This document shows positions 32,828-45,260 of a stretch of DNA of 64,000 nucleotides, in pieces. The stretch's first letter is position 1. Every line of letters begins with the position of its first letter. The notes under the pieces were generated by a model. It saw nothing but the letters and a program-made list of their open reading frames with translations, ran no database searches and was not told the origin of the DNA. The DNA comes from Argopecten irradians (taxonomy: Eukaryota; Mollusca; Bivalvia; Pectinida; Pectinidae): assembly GCF_041381155.1 (NCBI RefSeq), contig NC_091149.1:16570609-16634608 (forward strand), read 5' to 3'. The position numbers and the translations under genes are program-made.

Positions 32828-34447
32828 GTAAGTACTTTTGATATCCTCCTGTGTATCTATATATGGCTAGGGTCATACTAAGTAGGGCTATGGTCAAGCA
32901 TACCACCACATATATATAGGCCAGAGGTCGATCTAATGTGCACTTCTTTAATAAGACTCTATAGTACTCCGTATTATACTTGCACTTTTTCATTTTTATC
33001 CGAATCATTTTATCAAAAAAAAATATTTTCGATCATTCTATAGATTTATTTTTTTCGGTAATAATTTTTTTCTTCTATTCTTTAGGGACATATTTGATAT
33101 TCTGTATATTTCATATAATCAGTAGATTTTCCTTCCCTCCTTGCTGTTCCTATATCATTATTGTAAGATGGGATGCTTACTTGTGTTCTTTGAATGTGTT
33201 TGGAGATCAATATTATTGACATTGTACAACAAATATGGGACAGATACATCATTCATCATAATGCTGTACATCCAATACTTCTAGAAGTCATATTATCATC
33301 AAAGCATTTCACTATTTTCATAGATTGGTTTGAGATCAAAACCCTCATATGTTAACTTCAAAATCATATCAATCATTTGTGAATTGACCATCAAGTAAAA
33401 ATTATGTGATAATTCCATTATTATAATTGATTCATAGTAATTTGAAGAACTTGCCAGTAAAAGTATGAATTAAATTAGCTTTCAATTATCTCAATTTAAC
33501 CTTTGTTATTGCTATGCACTGTACTAAGAAAATACCAATGATTTAATGTTTAAAAATGAAATTTAGAGAGCAGAAGAATAAAGTTTATACAACAAAACAA
33601 AAAGAAAAATAACCTGTTGCAAATCATCATCCATAGATCATTGTCTGTTTTGTCTGCGGAGTTATCTACCCTTATCAGCAAGTATTAATATATCAATTGT
33701 TCAATCTTTACTCTTTCATCCCTGAAATTTCATAATGAACTGAACCATGTTTTAAACAGAAGAGTTCAAATGTGTTTTTAGGAGTGAGTGAGATAAAGAA
33801 TTTATGATTAGACATAAATGCTAATAAAACATGATGATAAAGGTAGATAACTCTACATAATGACAGACGTTTTTTCATCAGTGAAGTTACGATCAACCTA
33901 CACCTTCTTTTGCCTGTGATGTTGTCAGCAGTGTTGTGGACAATGCAAACCTGTATTACTTTTGTTCTATTGTATGGCCTTTTTTTGTATGATGTGGTCA
34001 TATATATGTATTCTTATTTGTGGAGTCTGCTAGAATGATTGCCAAATTGAATGTTTTTTTCTCTCTCAATTAAATTTTGGTTTCCCATTTGGGTTATTCA
34101 TAAATTTTATTAATTTTTTTAAGCATTGGCATTATTTTTGTCATTCTTTTTAAAAGCATTGACAAATTTTTCATTAAAATTGATAATTTAATATTTTATT
34201 ACCAAAAAAAACCACATTTCTACTTCTGTAATAGGTGTATGTTTATACAGTCTATATCAAAGCTTGAAATTTCCTGTTGTGTTTGGAAGAGCTAGATGCT
34301 TTTGTGGGTGTCTGAAATGTACAAAACTGTTTTCAAAGTCGATAACTGTTTGATTACAGAAGCAGAAATGTGTTTTCCCTGTGTTCTTTTCAGCATATTA
34401 TCAACAGTTATATTGCAGATATTTTCTACACCAATCCTCTGTTCTTT
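32828..34447. other. Intron of the coiled-coil gene with one MITE
   Basis: AT-rich. Apart from the MITE-like element at 33649-33870, no exon or repeat was recognised. Confidence 0.5.
33649..33870. mobile_element. MITE related to the GTTATCTGCCCTTG family
   Basis: The left end TGTCTGCGGAGTTATCTACC followed by CTTATCA is mirrored by TGATAAAGGTAGATAACTCT and GACAGAC at the right. The interior is non-coding and about 160 bp long. Confidence 0.6.
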
Positions 34448-36245
34448 AGTTATTAGCTCACCTGGCCCGAAGGGCCGGTGAGCTTATGTCATGGCGCGGC
34501 GTCCGTCGTCCGTCGTCCGTCGTCCGTCCGTCCGTCGTCCGTCCGTCCGTCCGTCTGTCCGTCAACATTTCCTTTAAATCGCTACTAGTCATAGAGTTCT
34601 GCATGGATTGTAACCAAATTTGGCCACAAACATCCTTGGGGGAGGGGGAACAGAACTTGTATAAATTTTGGCTCTGACACCCCGGGGGCAGGAGGGGCGG
34701 GGCCCAATAGGGGAAATATAGGTAAATCCTTTAAATCGCTACTTGTCATAGAGTTCTACATGGATTGTAACCAAATTTGGCCACAAACATCCTTGGGGGA
34801 AGGGGAACAGAACTTGTATAAATTTTGGCTCTGACACCCCGGGGGCAGGAGGGGCGGGGCCCAATAGGGGAAATATAGGTAAATCATTTAAATCGCTACT
34901 TGTTATAGAGTTCTGAATGGAATGTAACAAAATTTGGCCACAAACATCCTTGGGGGAAGGGGAACAGAACTTGTATAAATTTTGGCTCTTGTCCCCCGGG
35001 GGCAGGAGGGGTGGGGCCCAATAGGGGAAATAGAGGTAAATCCTTTAAATCGCTACTAGTCATAGAGTTCTACATGGATTGTAACTAAATTTTGCCACAA
35101 ACATCCTTATGTGAAGGGGAACAGAACTTGTATAAATATTTGCTCTGACCCCCCCGGGGGCAGGAGGGACGGGGCCCAATAGGGGAAATATAGGTAAATC
35201 CTTTAAATCGCTACTTGTCATAGAGTTCTGAATGGAATGTAACAAAATTTGGCCACAAACATCCTTGGGGGAAGGGGAACAGAACTTGTATAAATTTTGG
35301 CTCTGACCCCCCAGGGGCAGGAGGGGCGGGGCCCAATAGGGGAAATAGAGGTAAATCCTTTAAATCGCTACTAGTCATAGAGTTCTACATGGATTGTAAC
35401 TAACTTTTGCCACAAACATCCTTGGGGGAAGGGGAACAGAACTTGTATAAATTTTGGCTCTGGCCCCCCGGAGGCTGGAGGGGTGGGGCCCAATAGGGGA
35501 AATAGAGGTAAATCCTTCAATTCGCTACTAGTCATAGAGTTCTGCATGGAATGTAACCAAATTTGGCCAGAAATATCCTTGGGAGAATAAGAACTGAGTT
35601 TGTATAAATTTTGGCTCTGGTCCCCGGGGCAGGAGGGGCGGGGCCCAATAGGGGAATTATAGGTAAATTCTATAAATTGCTACTTAATTGTCCTAGAGTT
35701 TTGTATGGATTGTAACTAAATTTGGCCACAAACATCCTTGGGGGTAGGAGAACAGAACTTGTATAAATTTTGGCTCTGACCCTCAGGGGGCAGGAGGGGC
35801 GGGGCCCAATAGGGGAAATAGAGGTAAATTCTATCAATCGCTACTTGTCCTAGAGTTCTGCATGGATTGTAACCAAATTTGGCCACAAACATCCTTGGGG
35901 GAAGAGGAACAGAACTTGTATACGTTTTGGCTCTGATCCCCTGGGGGTAGGAGAGGTGGGGCCCAATAGGGGAAATAGAGGTAAATCCTTTAAATCGCTA
36001 CTTCTCATAGAGTTCTGCATGGATTGTAACCAAATTTGGCCAGAAACATCCTTTGTGGAAGGGGAACAGAACTTGTATAAATTTTGGCTCTGACCCCCAG
36101 GGGGCAGGAGGGGTGGGGCCCAATAGTGGATTTAGAGGTTAATATTAAAATTCCTTCAGAAAAGAAACAATGAACCTGTATTCAGAAAATTATTTGGCAT
36201 TACAAACCAGGTGAGCGATACAGGCCCTCTGGGCCTCTTGTTATT
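34448..36245. mobile_element. Satellite-core element, ~157-bp units x 10, both ends present
   Basis: The left end is a hairpin TAGCTCACCTGGCCCGAAGG...CCGGTGAGCTTATG, followed by CCGTCCGTC runs (34500-34562). About ten tandem units follow (from 34577), each with AAATCGCTACTAGTCATAGA, TTGTAACCAAATTTGGCCAC and GGCAGGAGGGGCGGGGCCCA. The right end is CAGGTGAGCGATACAGGCCC followed by TCTGGGCCTCTTGTTATT. The left hairpin GCTCACCTGG is complementary to the CAGGTGAGC of the right end. It sits in an intron of the coiled-coil gene, has no coding, and resembles bivalve pearl/Helitron-like elements with tandem cores. Confidence 0.8.
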
Positions 36246-37158
36246 TTTTTCTTCAAATTTAAGTTGAAAGTTTCCTGAGTGTTGGTGTTTTATTTTGCAA
36301 AGCTTTATTGAGCTCCTGTGCCCATGAATGGTTGTCCCCCTTTGACTGTTTCACCTCCTGCTATATCATGGCTTTCAGTGGTTTCACACACTTGTCAATG
36401 ATTTACATTTAAATCGTTTTCATAAACTCATAGACATTTTAAATTGCTGTGGAAAAGCATAGATATAAATTATTGAAATTATTTAAAGTGTCAAGTTTCG
36501 TATTCAGCTCATTTTTATAGAAAACATGTTTCAAATGTAAAGTTTCGTATCAAATTCATTTTCATAGAGGAAGAAAAGAAAAAAAATTCCATTGAATTAG
36601 TTAAATCAGTTTATTTATATTTTAAACATTATTGATAACTGATAAGAAGTCATAAATAACCTTCTATAAATACTAATAAAGTTTAAAATTCTACAAATGC
36701 TGAACAGTAATCATTAAATGATAATCTTCAAACTATTGATTACATTCCCCCCCCCCCCTAGTATAATGAATAATATTTTGATAATATTTTTTTTAAATAT
36801 ATGTCATAGATCTAATTTTAGATTTTTATTCCTGAAATATCATAGTAGACTGTAGCGTAGATATTTACTATTCATCATATATACCTGATTCTTCACTTTA
36901 TCAGCAGAAACCAAAGTCATATTACGATCCTTCCACGCGACATTTTATCAGGTAATTCGACAAATAGCGCTCTATTTCTCTCCTAGCTTCACTTTGTTGT
37001 CAGATCTCAGTAGTCATAAACAAATTAACCCATCATATTCACTAAACATCAGTCTGGGCACAAGATCTCATCTTCATAATTATTAATCCTATTTCTAATA
37101 TATTTTTTTATATGATTTATCATTGTGTTTCTCCTCCAACAATCTTTGCCGTTGAAAG
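36246..37158. other. Intron of the coiled-coil gene
   Basis: AT-rich, with a C10 tract near 36747. No exon recognised before the acceptor at 37158. Confidence 0.5.
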
Positions 37159-37247
37159 GAACAACAAATGAGCGATATGATGAGAAACTCTGGTGATAGC
37201 TCAAAACGTCTCACTCTGTTGAATGAGCAGCTCACCGAAAGGAATAG
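37159..37247 (+). CDS. Coiled-coil protein gene, exon
   Basis: The acceptor GCCGTTGAAAG is the weakest in the gene (poor in C before AG); the donor is GTTAGT. The 89 nt, phase 0 to 2, read EQQMSDMMRNSGDSSKRLTL, LNEQLTERN plus AG. The codon is completed by the first base of the exon at 50655 (R). Frame continuity on both sides supports it. Confidence 0.75.
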
Positions 37248-37688
37248 GTTAGTCTTGTTTTTGTGCATTATGTTTATATTTATAAATTACCTCTGTTGGT
37301 GTTTTGTTTCTTTTGTTTGCTGTGTTGATTACGTTTTTAAACCTTTGCAAAAGAACATGTACACCTTGTAATGTTCATGCCTCAAAATAAACCTAATTTG
37401 TAATGTGTCAAGATTTACATATTACAGGAAAATATTTAATAAATAGGATTGAGTGGTTAAAATATGCTACCCCTTCATCACTAATCTTTCTTTAGAGAAA
37501 AAAGTAAAATAGTAAAATGTATAATTGTCAAAAAAATCAATGAAATTTCTTTGGGAAATGTATAATTATTTAAAAAAAAAAAAAGTCTTGGTATTTGGAC
37601 AAAGAGAACAAAAAATAGTTCTATGGCATTTAGTCCTCAAATTAACAAGTCAGGCATACAATTATATCTACTTAACTCTTTCTGTACC
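37248..37688. other. Start of the 13.4-kb intron
   Basis: AT-rich, nothing recognised. Confidence 0.5.
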
Positions 37689-38145
37689 ATTGTCGTATAC
37701 AGAAGACAGAAAAGCATGACATTTTATCACCGTTGTCGAATGCAGTCGACAGAAAAACATGACATTTTATCCCTGTTGTCTAATGCAGGCGACAGAAAAA
37801 CATGACATTTTATCCCCGTTGTTGTATGCAGGCGACAGAAAAAACATGACATTTTATCCCCGTTGTTGTATGCAGGCGACAGAAAAACATGACATTTTAT
37901 TCCTGTTGTCTAATGCAGGCGACAGAAAAACATGACATTTTATCCCCATTGTCGTATGCAGGCGACAGAAAAAACATGACATTTTATCCCCGTTGTTGTA
38001 TACAGAAGACAGAAAAACATGACATTTTATCCCCGTTGTCTAATGCAGGCGACAAAAAAAACATGACATTGTATCCCCTTGTCGTATGCAGGCGACAGGA
38101 AAACATGACATTTTATCCCCGTTGTTGTATACAAACGACAAGATA
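37689..38145. repeat. Minisatellite, ~43-bp unit, about 10 copies
   Basis: The unit is approximately GCGACAGAAAAACATGACAT plus TTTATCCCCGTTGTCGTATGCAG with point changes and 1-2 base indels. It lies in the large intron. Open frames within it are artefacts. Confidence 0.85.
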
Positions 38146-39788
38146 TTTGGCTTTGCCTGATTGTGTTTAGCAGATGACATATGAGTAACACAAAAAAGTT
38201 TTAAGCAAAAATAACTTCCTTGGTTTATAACAACCATTTTGATAGGTGGAAAGTACACATTTTGTGTCATGCCATCCAAATTGTTTGAATATTTCCTGCG
38301 ATGTGCTCCCATTGTTATCACCAATGTAAATAACATGGCAACAATCGCAATCATTCTACTGTCAGTAAAAAACAAACCTTGGAAAATAAAGATATCTATG
38401 TTATTGAACAAATTATGAATGCCACAAACATTGGTTCTCGTTTTTCTACGATGTTTAGGCCTAATTCAAACCTCATCAGAACACACAATAAACATGTCGC
38501 CATATTGCTCCGATGTCTGGGAGGAGTCCTAATAGTAAATTTTGGTTTGGAAGCCGGTCAGGAATTATGGTACAGAAAGAGTTAAGCTTCCCAGTTCTAA
38601 GACAGGGATTAGCTGGGAGATTCAATATTGTGTTCTTTTCCAAAGGTTGATATGGCTGTTGGCTTGTGATTTAGAAAAACACCTTCTGATTTGCCTGTTA
38701 TACTGCATGGTAGTGTGCATTATATTACAGCTCAGTGCATGTGATGTCATTTGTTTATGTGTACCTTGTCATTGATTTTTTTTTGTGTACATTTTGTATG
38801 CTTCGCATCATTACACCATTCCAAGTCCTATAATTATATTAATAAAATTTTTCTTCAAAAATTTTGATCATTTAAACAAATGTAACTTGACAGTAATGTT
38901 GCAAAAGCAAGTTTTTAACTTGGAGAATTTTTCATTTTCAATGGATATTGAAAAACAGTAAATGCAAATTCTCATGTAGGAAAAAGAAATTTAGGCCCAA
39001 ATATTTATATTTACAAATAGAGTAACAAATGCATTATTTCCTAGTAAACCCACCAATATTATCTTTAACAGATGACTTTCAGAAACAGCTGGTTTATATT
39101 GATACAGATTATAACCAATATGACTAATAATTAATGCAGTTGAAGATTATGCCTTACTACTTCCATTTGCTGCTATGAGATAGATAACAATGTATTAACA
39201 GCTATACCTAACTGTGACTTCCTAACATAACCACGTGTTCACTACAAATTCTACAAGTTTGATAAACTGTTTATCATGTTTGCCTGTGATGTATAAGTAA
39301 AGCTAGGGTAATGGATTGATTAACTTATCTAATTTAGTATTGGATTTATCATTATGACACATATGAAGAAATCTTGATAATTTTGATTTACAAGATATAA
39401 ATGTATAAGAAATTGCTTTGGCCTTGCATAAATTTGCATGTTATTGGCAAATACCATGGCGTTCAAATTAAATTGCAACAAAAAATCAAATTTATTCTAT
39501 ATTTATTTGATTACAATTTGGTAATATAGATGTGTATTATAAAGCCTGTTGACAGAATAGTTTACATATGTACTTGGAATTTTGTATTTATATGTCAAGG
39601 CGAAAATTATACAATACTAATAGGCAATTAATGCACTGCTTGTGCCTCAACCTGGGTCTTGAAATATTAATATGCCTATGACATATACAGTTATAATTAT
39701 TTGGTGAAGGTATATGTACGAAGAAATGGATTATTATAATTTCATCTAGTTAAAGTCTAAGAATGTAATGGTTTGTGTGCTGTATTTT
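38146..39788. other. Large intron, no recognised feature
   Basis: AT-rich sequence with no supported exon. The frame at 38379-38585 has no domain or splice support. Confidence 0.45.
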
Positions 39789-39960
39789 GCATAATTACAG
39801 AGTTATCTGCCCTTGGCGGGTAGGTATTGATTGTGACATGGTAGTGTTTGCGAGCATAACCATCATCCTTTTCAGAGAAAACAATGTGAGTTTTGCTCAA
39901 AAAGCGAAGACAGTCACATTATGGATATCTACTCGAAAGGGAGGTAATTCTGTAATATGC
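39789..39960. mobile_element. MITE, GTTATCTGCCCTTG family
   Basis: GCATAATTACAGAGTTATCT with GCCCTTGGCGGGTAGGT at the left, and AAGGGAGGTAATTCTGTAAT with ATGC at the right. A solo end of the same family (CATATTACAGAGTTATCTGC) is at 40056-40082. Confidence 0.65.
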
Positions 39961-41369
39961 AAAGATAATACCTGGTCATCAGACATAGAAAAATGTTGTT
40001 CCAAGATATTATTAAATCATTTGGAGACTGGTTCTCCCTGCACTTTATTATCTGTCCATATTACAGAGTTATCTGCCTTTGAGGGATAGTTCGTGATTGT
40101 TTGTGTACAAAATGATACCATTTTAAACTTCCGATCCTATCAAGTAATGAAAGCATTTTAAAACCACCTCAAAGAAGCAGACAACTTTGTTTATATGCTG
40201 AGATGAAATATGAATTACATCTGTTTAACTATAAAATTGTGTTGATGAAAATTTAGACTTTTCTGAAAGAAAAAATATAATAATAAAATGGAAATATTGG
40301 AGAATATTTTATTGTTTTTGGTGAAGTACAATTAACATGTTTAGAAGCTGGTTGTTGTAGTTATTTAGTTTTGACACTTATAAAGGATATTGGGAATCTG
40401 CTATTCTGTGGAATGTTTATAGCTGTATTATGTGTTCTTGTTGAAATTGAGATGTCAAGATCTTATTGAAATTTACATCAAGTTTTGTGATTTTGATGTT
40501 GAAGGTTAAGTATCATAGATTTTTTTGTGAGTCAGTCATTACCACTTTATTGTTAAAATTCAATTTGTTTGATGAATTTGGTTATAGGAATACATGTGAG
40601 CGATATGTACTGTTATGGACTGAGGGATGTTATACTATTGAGGAGACAGTGTATTGATTTTATAAACAAGAATCTCTGTATGTGATAACAGTTACTTGTG
40701 TCAAGCACTGTTTTGTCTCTATGTGACCTTCATTACATCAAAAATCACAGTGCAGTAGGCGTCTTAATTAATAGACAGTAATTGTTCCTGATCCATTATC
40801 TCAGTACTTGGTACATCCCTGATATTACGGTAGTTAAAACTGGTAGTCATATCACTGGCCAAGCTTTAGTAGAAACTACTGAGTGTTTCAAATGTGTCCA
40901 ATATTGTATACCGTATATTCTCAAATGTCTAGAATGAAATCTAACGTTAGATGTGCCCCACCTGACTTAAAAACATAACCTGAGAGACTCCTGGTCTTTG
41001 GGATAGCTTTCGTATATAAAAAAACCACATCTGGGATGGGTTAGAATATATTAGATGGGATGGCAGTATTTTTACAATCAAATCATTATCTTGCTCGTAA
41101 TAGTATTGGTGTGACAGTTTTTCTATATCATTTAATTCAATCACTATGTGTGGTACTTATCTAAACGGGGCTTTGATAACGTAGATGTCGTATCTTAAAG
41201 CGTGGGGGTATATATATAAAAGAAACAGCTTGTCTAGATTCTGTCTGTTGAATATAAAGAGTTTTCCACTCTTTGGTCATTTTCACTTGTAACTTGATGA
41301 CAATGTTAGGAACCATTGTGCAGGTATGCATGCAAGTTTTTATCCTCCGCCCAAAACAATTGGAGGACG
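39961..41369. other. Large intron with one solo MITE end
   Basis: Apart from the solo MITE end near 40056, no feature was recognised. Confidence 0.45.
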
Positions 41370-42105
41370 CAAATTGGTGTTTCCATGGTCAAAAACAATG
41401 GAGACACAATTGATTGTTTCCATGGTCAAATCAAATGGAGACAACACATTGGTGTTTCCATGGTCAAAAACAATGGAGACACAATCGGTGTTTCCATGGT
41501 CAAAAATGATGGCGACACAATTGGTGTTTCCATGGTCAAAAACAATGGAGACCAAAATTGATGTTTCTATGATAAAAACAATGGAGATTACAATTGGTGT
41601 TTCCATGGTCCAAAACAATGGAGACACATTGATGTTTCCATGGTCAAAATCAATGGAGACACAATTGGTGTTTCCATGGTCAAAAACAATGGAGACACAA
41701 TCGGTGTTTCCATGGTCAAAAATGATGGCGACACAATTGGTGTTTCCATGGTCAAAAACAATGGAGACACAATCGGTGTTTCTATGATAAAAACAATGGA
41801 GATACAATTGGTGTTTCCATGGTCCAAAAACAATGGAGACACAATCGGTGTTTCCATGGTCCAAAAACAATGGAGACACAATTGGTGTTTCCATGGTCAA
41901 AAGCAATGGAGACACAATTGGTGTTTCCATGGTCAAAAATGATGGCGACACAATTGGTGTTTCCATGGTCAAAAACAATGGAGACACTATTGGTGTTTCT
42001 ATGATAAAAAAAAGGGGAGACACAATTGGTGTTTCCATGGTCAAAAATAATGGAGACACAATTGGTGTTTCTATGATAAAAAAAAATGGAGACACAATTG
42101 GTGAG
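41370..42105. repeat. Minisatellite, 36-bp unit, about 20 copies
   Basis: The unit is approximately GGAGACACAATTGGTGTTTC plus CATGGTCAAAAACAAT. Because 36 is a multiple of three and the unit has few stops, several frames are open on both strands, up to 251 codons. The variants form higher-order blocks (a GATGGCGACAC unit recurs), indicating recent block duplication. I do not regard it as coding. Confidence 0.9.
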
Positions 42106-43664
42106 GGGGGGGGGGGTATATTGATCAGCCATTAGTTAAATTCTGTAGTGACATCACCATTCAAATAAAAGTTAACTTGATTTCTCTTGTAGTGGGGTAA
42201 TATAGTATAATGTCATATATATAAAACATTGATGTCAAAACTTTGAAAAAAAATAGAGGCGTGTGTATTCTCATTTACTGTTGGAATTAGGTAAATTTAG
42301 TTTCATTAGACTGTTTTTCTGCTGTTTGATGCCTGTATGTGGTGAGAAATGTGAATGTTTCTGTGTTTATATACCAGAGGTATATCTCTAATGTCAGTTG
42401 TCAGCTAATCAGATGAATGCTACTTTTACAGTTAACGTTACCTTTGGGAGATAAAACACGCTAGCTATAGTAAGTATGTTAGTCGGGTTGGCATTAATGA
42501 TGCTTGGAGAGAACTGAATCAAAGGAATGTGGAGATTGAGTTTTCATTGACAGACATTGAAAAATGGCACTCTCTCTACCTGCTTTTAGGACTGAGTTTG
42601 TAGAGTTACAGCATGTAGACAATTAGCTTATATAATACAGGCTGAAGTTTACAAAGGCATTGTATGTATATAGATAGAATAATTATGAATTGGGATTTGA
42701 TATGAAGTGTATTGTCATTATATTTGAGCAATGAAATTGAATTTACCCTATAGATTTAGTGATTGCCGAAGATGGTTCAGTTTAGCCTGTTTGCAATTGG
42801 CATCGGATTTGTGTTACTTTCTTAATTGGAATTTAGATATTCATGATGTGTAGCTCTAGTCATTAGTTTAAAATTTGATTACACAAGTATTCTTATTTCA
42901 AAGAAGATAATGTAATTACACTGTTGTATTGAAGAGAAAATAGAAAATATTCTCAATGCCTTTTGTCATATTTATTTCTGTTTTCTGAACATGATCACTG
43001 GAGCTGGATATTTCTAACAAAAAAAGCATGCATCGTCTACAAATTTTACTAGCATGAGGCCTAGTGCTATATAATGGTAAAGTAGTTGCTATGAGGCAAT
43101 ACCAAAAAAGAGTTTTTAAATTGAGTGCACACAATTTAGCTGCAACGTTTTGAAATCAACTAGCAGTATAATTTTAGAAACCTGTAATTAGGTGACAATT
43201 GTCTACTCCTGATTCTTTTACATGTATTTCGATCAATGTTTGTAGAAAATAACATCCACTCCTGATTCTTTTATTTCGATCAATGAATAGCATATCACAT
43301 TGTCAAGTTAATTGCATACAATGATGAGACGGTTATATAGTTTAGGGACGTGAATGTTTTTTCCAGGAGATAATATTTGATGTTTTAGATAGGTACATTT
43401 AACATTCCGTGCAAGGACCATGCAGAGAATAGAACTGGTTACCGTAATCAACCTAATAAGCGCCCCCCTCCCTATAAGTGCCGATCTTCTTTTTTTAAGC
43501 CTCAATTTCGCTTTATACCTTGAATTAAATGCAGACTATAAAGATAAGAAGAATTTGAAGTTTCTTTATTGAATTAATTGATTGATGGCTTATTATTTTG
43601 TGCAATAATTTTATGAAATGCTATTCCAAATTTGGTTAATTTTTTGTTATAAGTACCCTGGGTG
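42106..43664. other. Large intron, no recognised feature
   Basis: AT-rich sequence with a G tract at 42105-42116. No exon or repeat with ends was recognised. Confidence 0.45.
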
Positions 43665-43820
43665 CTTATTTGGTCAAATACAGTATGTGTTATTGGGTCA
43701 AATACAGTATGTGTTTATTGGGTCAAATACTGTATGTGTTATTGGGTCAAATACAGTATGTGTTATTGGGTCAAATACAGTATGTGTTTATTGGGTCAAA
43801 TACAGTATGTGTTATTATGC
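43665..43820. repeat. Minisatellite, 23-24-bp unit x 6
   Basis: The unit is TATTGGGTCAAATACAGTAT plus GTGT, with an extra T in some copies that alternates the period between 23 and 24. Confidence 0.85.
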
Positions 43821-44809
43821 TTGTATGGAAATGAAGGTCAATATCACAATGTAGACATATAGTATAGATAGGAAATCGTGTTACTCTATATTCATTATTT
43901 GTTTATGTAATATAGTATTTCATTTTGCTGATGTAGGACATTTGGCATGATACTATATTACTTGTAAATATATACAGACAATAATGCATCCTCCTGAAAG
44001 CAGAAATAATTTTATATTTGAAAATATGGCTCCAACATCAAAATGATCAACATAATGAACTCAAAATGCTTAATTAAGACTGAACTTGCTACAAAAAATA
44101 CTCTAAACCTTTCATGGTTACTAAATTTTGCGATTTCCATTTCAAATACAGTTAACATAGATTAACATTCATGGATTTAAAAATGGAATGGAAATTGCTT
44201 TTTATATAAATGATGTATCATGAAGATTAACATTGGCTAATTACTTGATTTTGTAAAATTTGTTAAAGTAAATCGCACACAAAAAAGAGTTGACTTGGTT
44301 TATAACTGTAGGACGAGTCTTGTATGTTACCCTGTTTGAACACTTTTGGACCTACGCAGTTACTTCACATATTTGTAGGTGGTTTTAATTCACTAAAGAT
44401 TCAAAGTTTTATTGATCAAATCAGGTCTGAATTAAATATGAATGTCCATATGAAATGACGGATGTTTCAAGCTCTAACGTTAGCTAACTCAGTCTCCAAT
44501 TGTGTTGTTTAATTCCCAGTCAGGGGATTTAAGTTGATAAAGGTCCTTCCTTTAAGGACGGATGTTTGTCAGAACTTAGATTTCTCTGGAGTTATTCTGG
44601 TTTAACTTTATGTGATTATGAGGTATCTTTGAACGGGAATGTTTGATTTGGAGCTTTCAAAATTAATATAATACATACTTCTCTAGCTTGTCAATCAGAT
44701 TTTTCAGAATTTCTAGAAAAGACCGGAATTAGAGTTTGTTACAACTGATTCATAATTTAAGTGAAATTAGCTGTACATACTGATTAATTAACTGTTCTGA
44801 ATTTCTTTT
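43821..44809. other. Large intron, no recognised feature
   Basis: AT-rich, nothing supported. Confidence 0.45.
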
Positions 44810-45260
44810 GTTCATATGAACAATCGTGTTGAAAATTAACTTTAATTGCTTCAGTTGTTTATCAAATTTATATATTGATGGGGAATTTGTTATGTATGCT
44901 GTGAAATGAAATGTACTTCTTCCCTTTTCACATGTGATGTCAAACTGTATGAAAGATTAAATTTAACTTAGGTCCAGTCTACTTTAACAGTCATGTAAAA
45001 ATGGTGTACACTGCACATTCAGGGAAAAAGGGTTGTTCATTTGAACAATCGTGTTGAAAATTAACTTTAATTACTTCAGTTGTTTATCAAATTTATATAT
45101 TGATGGGGAATTTGTTATGTATGCTGTGAAATGAAATGTAATTCCTCCCGTTTCACATGTGATGTCAAACTGCATGAAAGATTAAATTTAACTTAGGTCC
45201 AGTCTACTATAACAGTCATGTAAAAATGGTGTACACTGCACATTCAGGGAAAAAGTGTTT
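44810..45260. repeat. 225-bp tandem duplication
   Basis: CAATCGTGTTGAAAATTAAC at 44821 recurs at 45046, and the whole intervening 225 bp to GCACATTCAGGGAAAAAG is repeated with only a few substitutions. A recent single duplication. Confidence 0.9.

Noticed and set aside
34486..34562. Coding frame rich in Arg, Pro, Ser and Val
   Set aside because: Product of the CCGTC microsatellite at the left end of a satellite-core element.
41340..42095. 251-codon minus-strand open frame and several overlapping ones
   Set aside because: They are produced by a 36-bp minisatellite open on both strands; no start context, domain or splice support.
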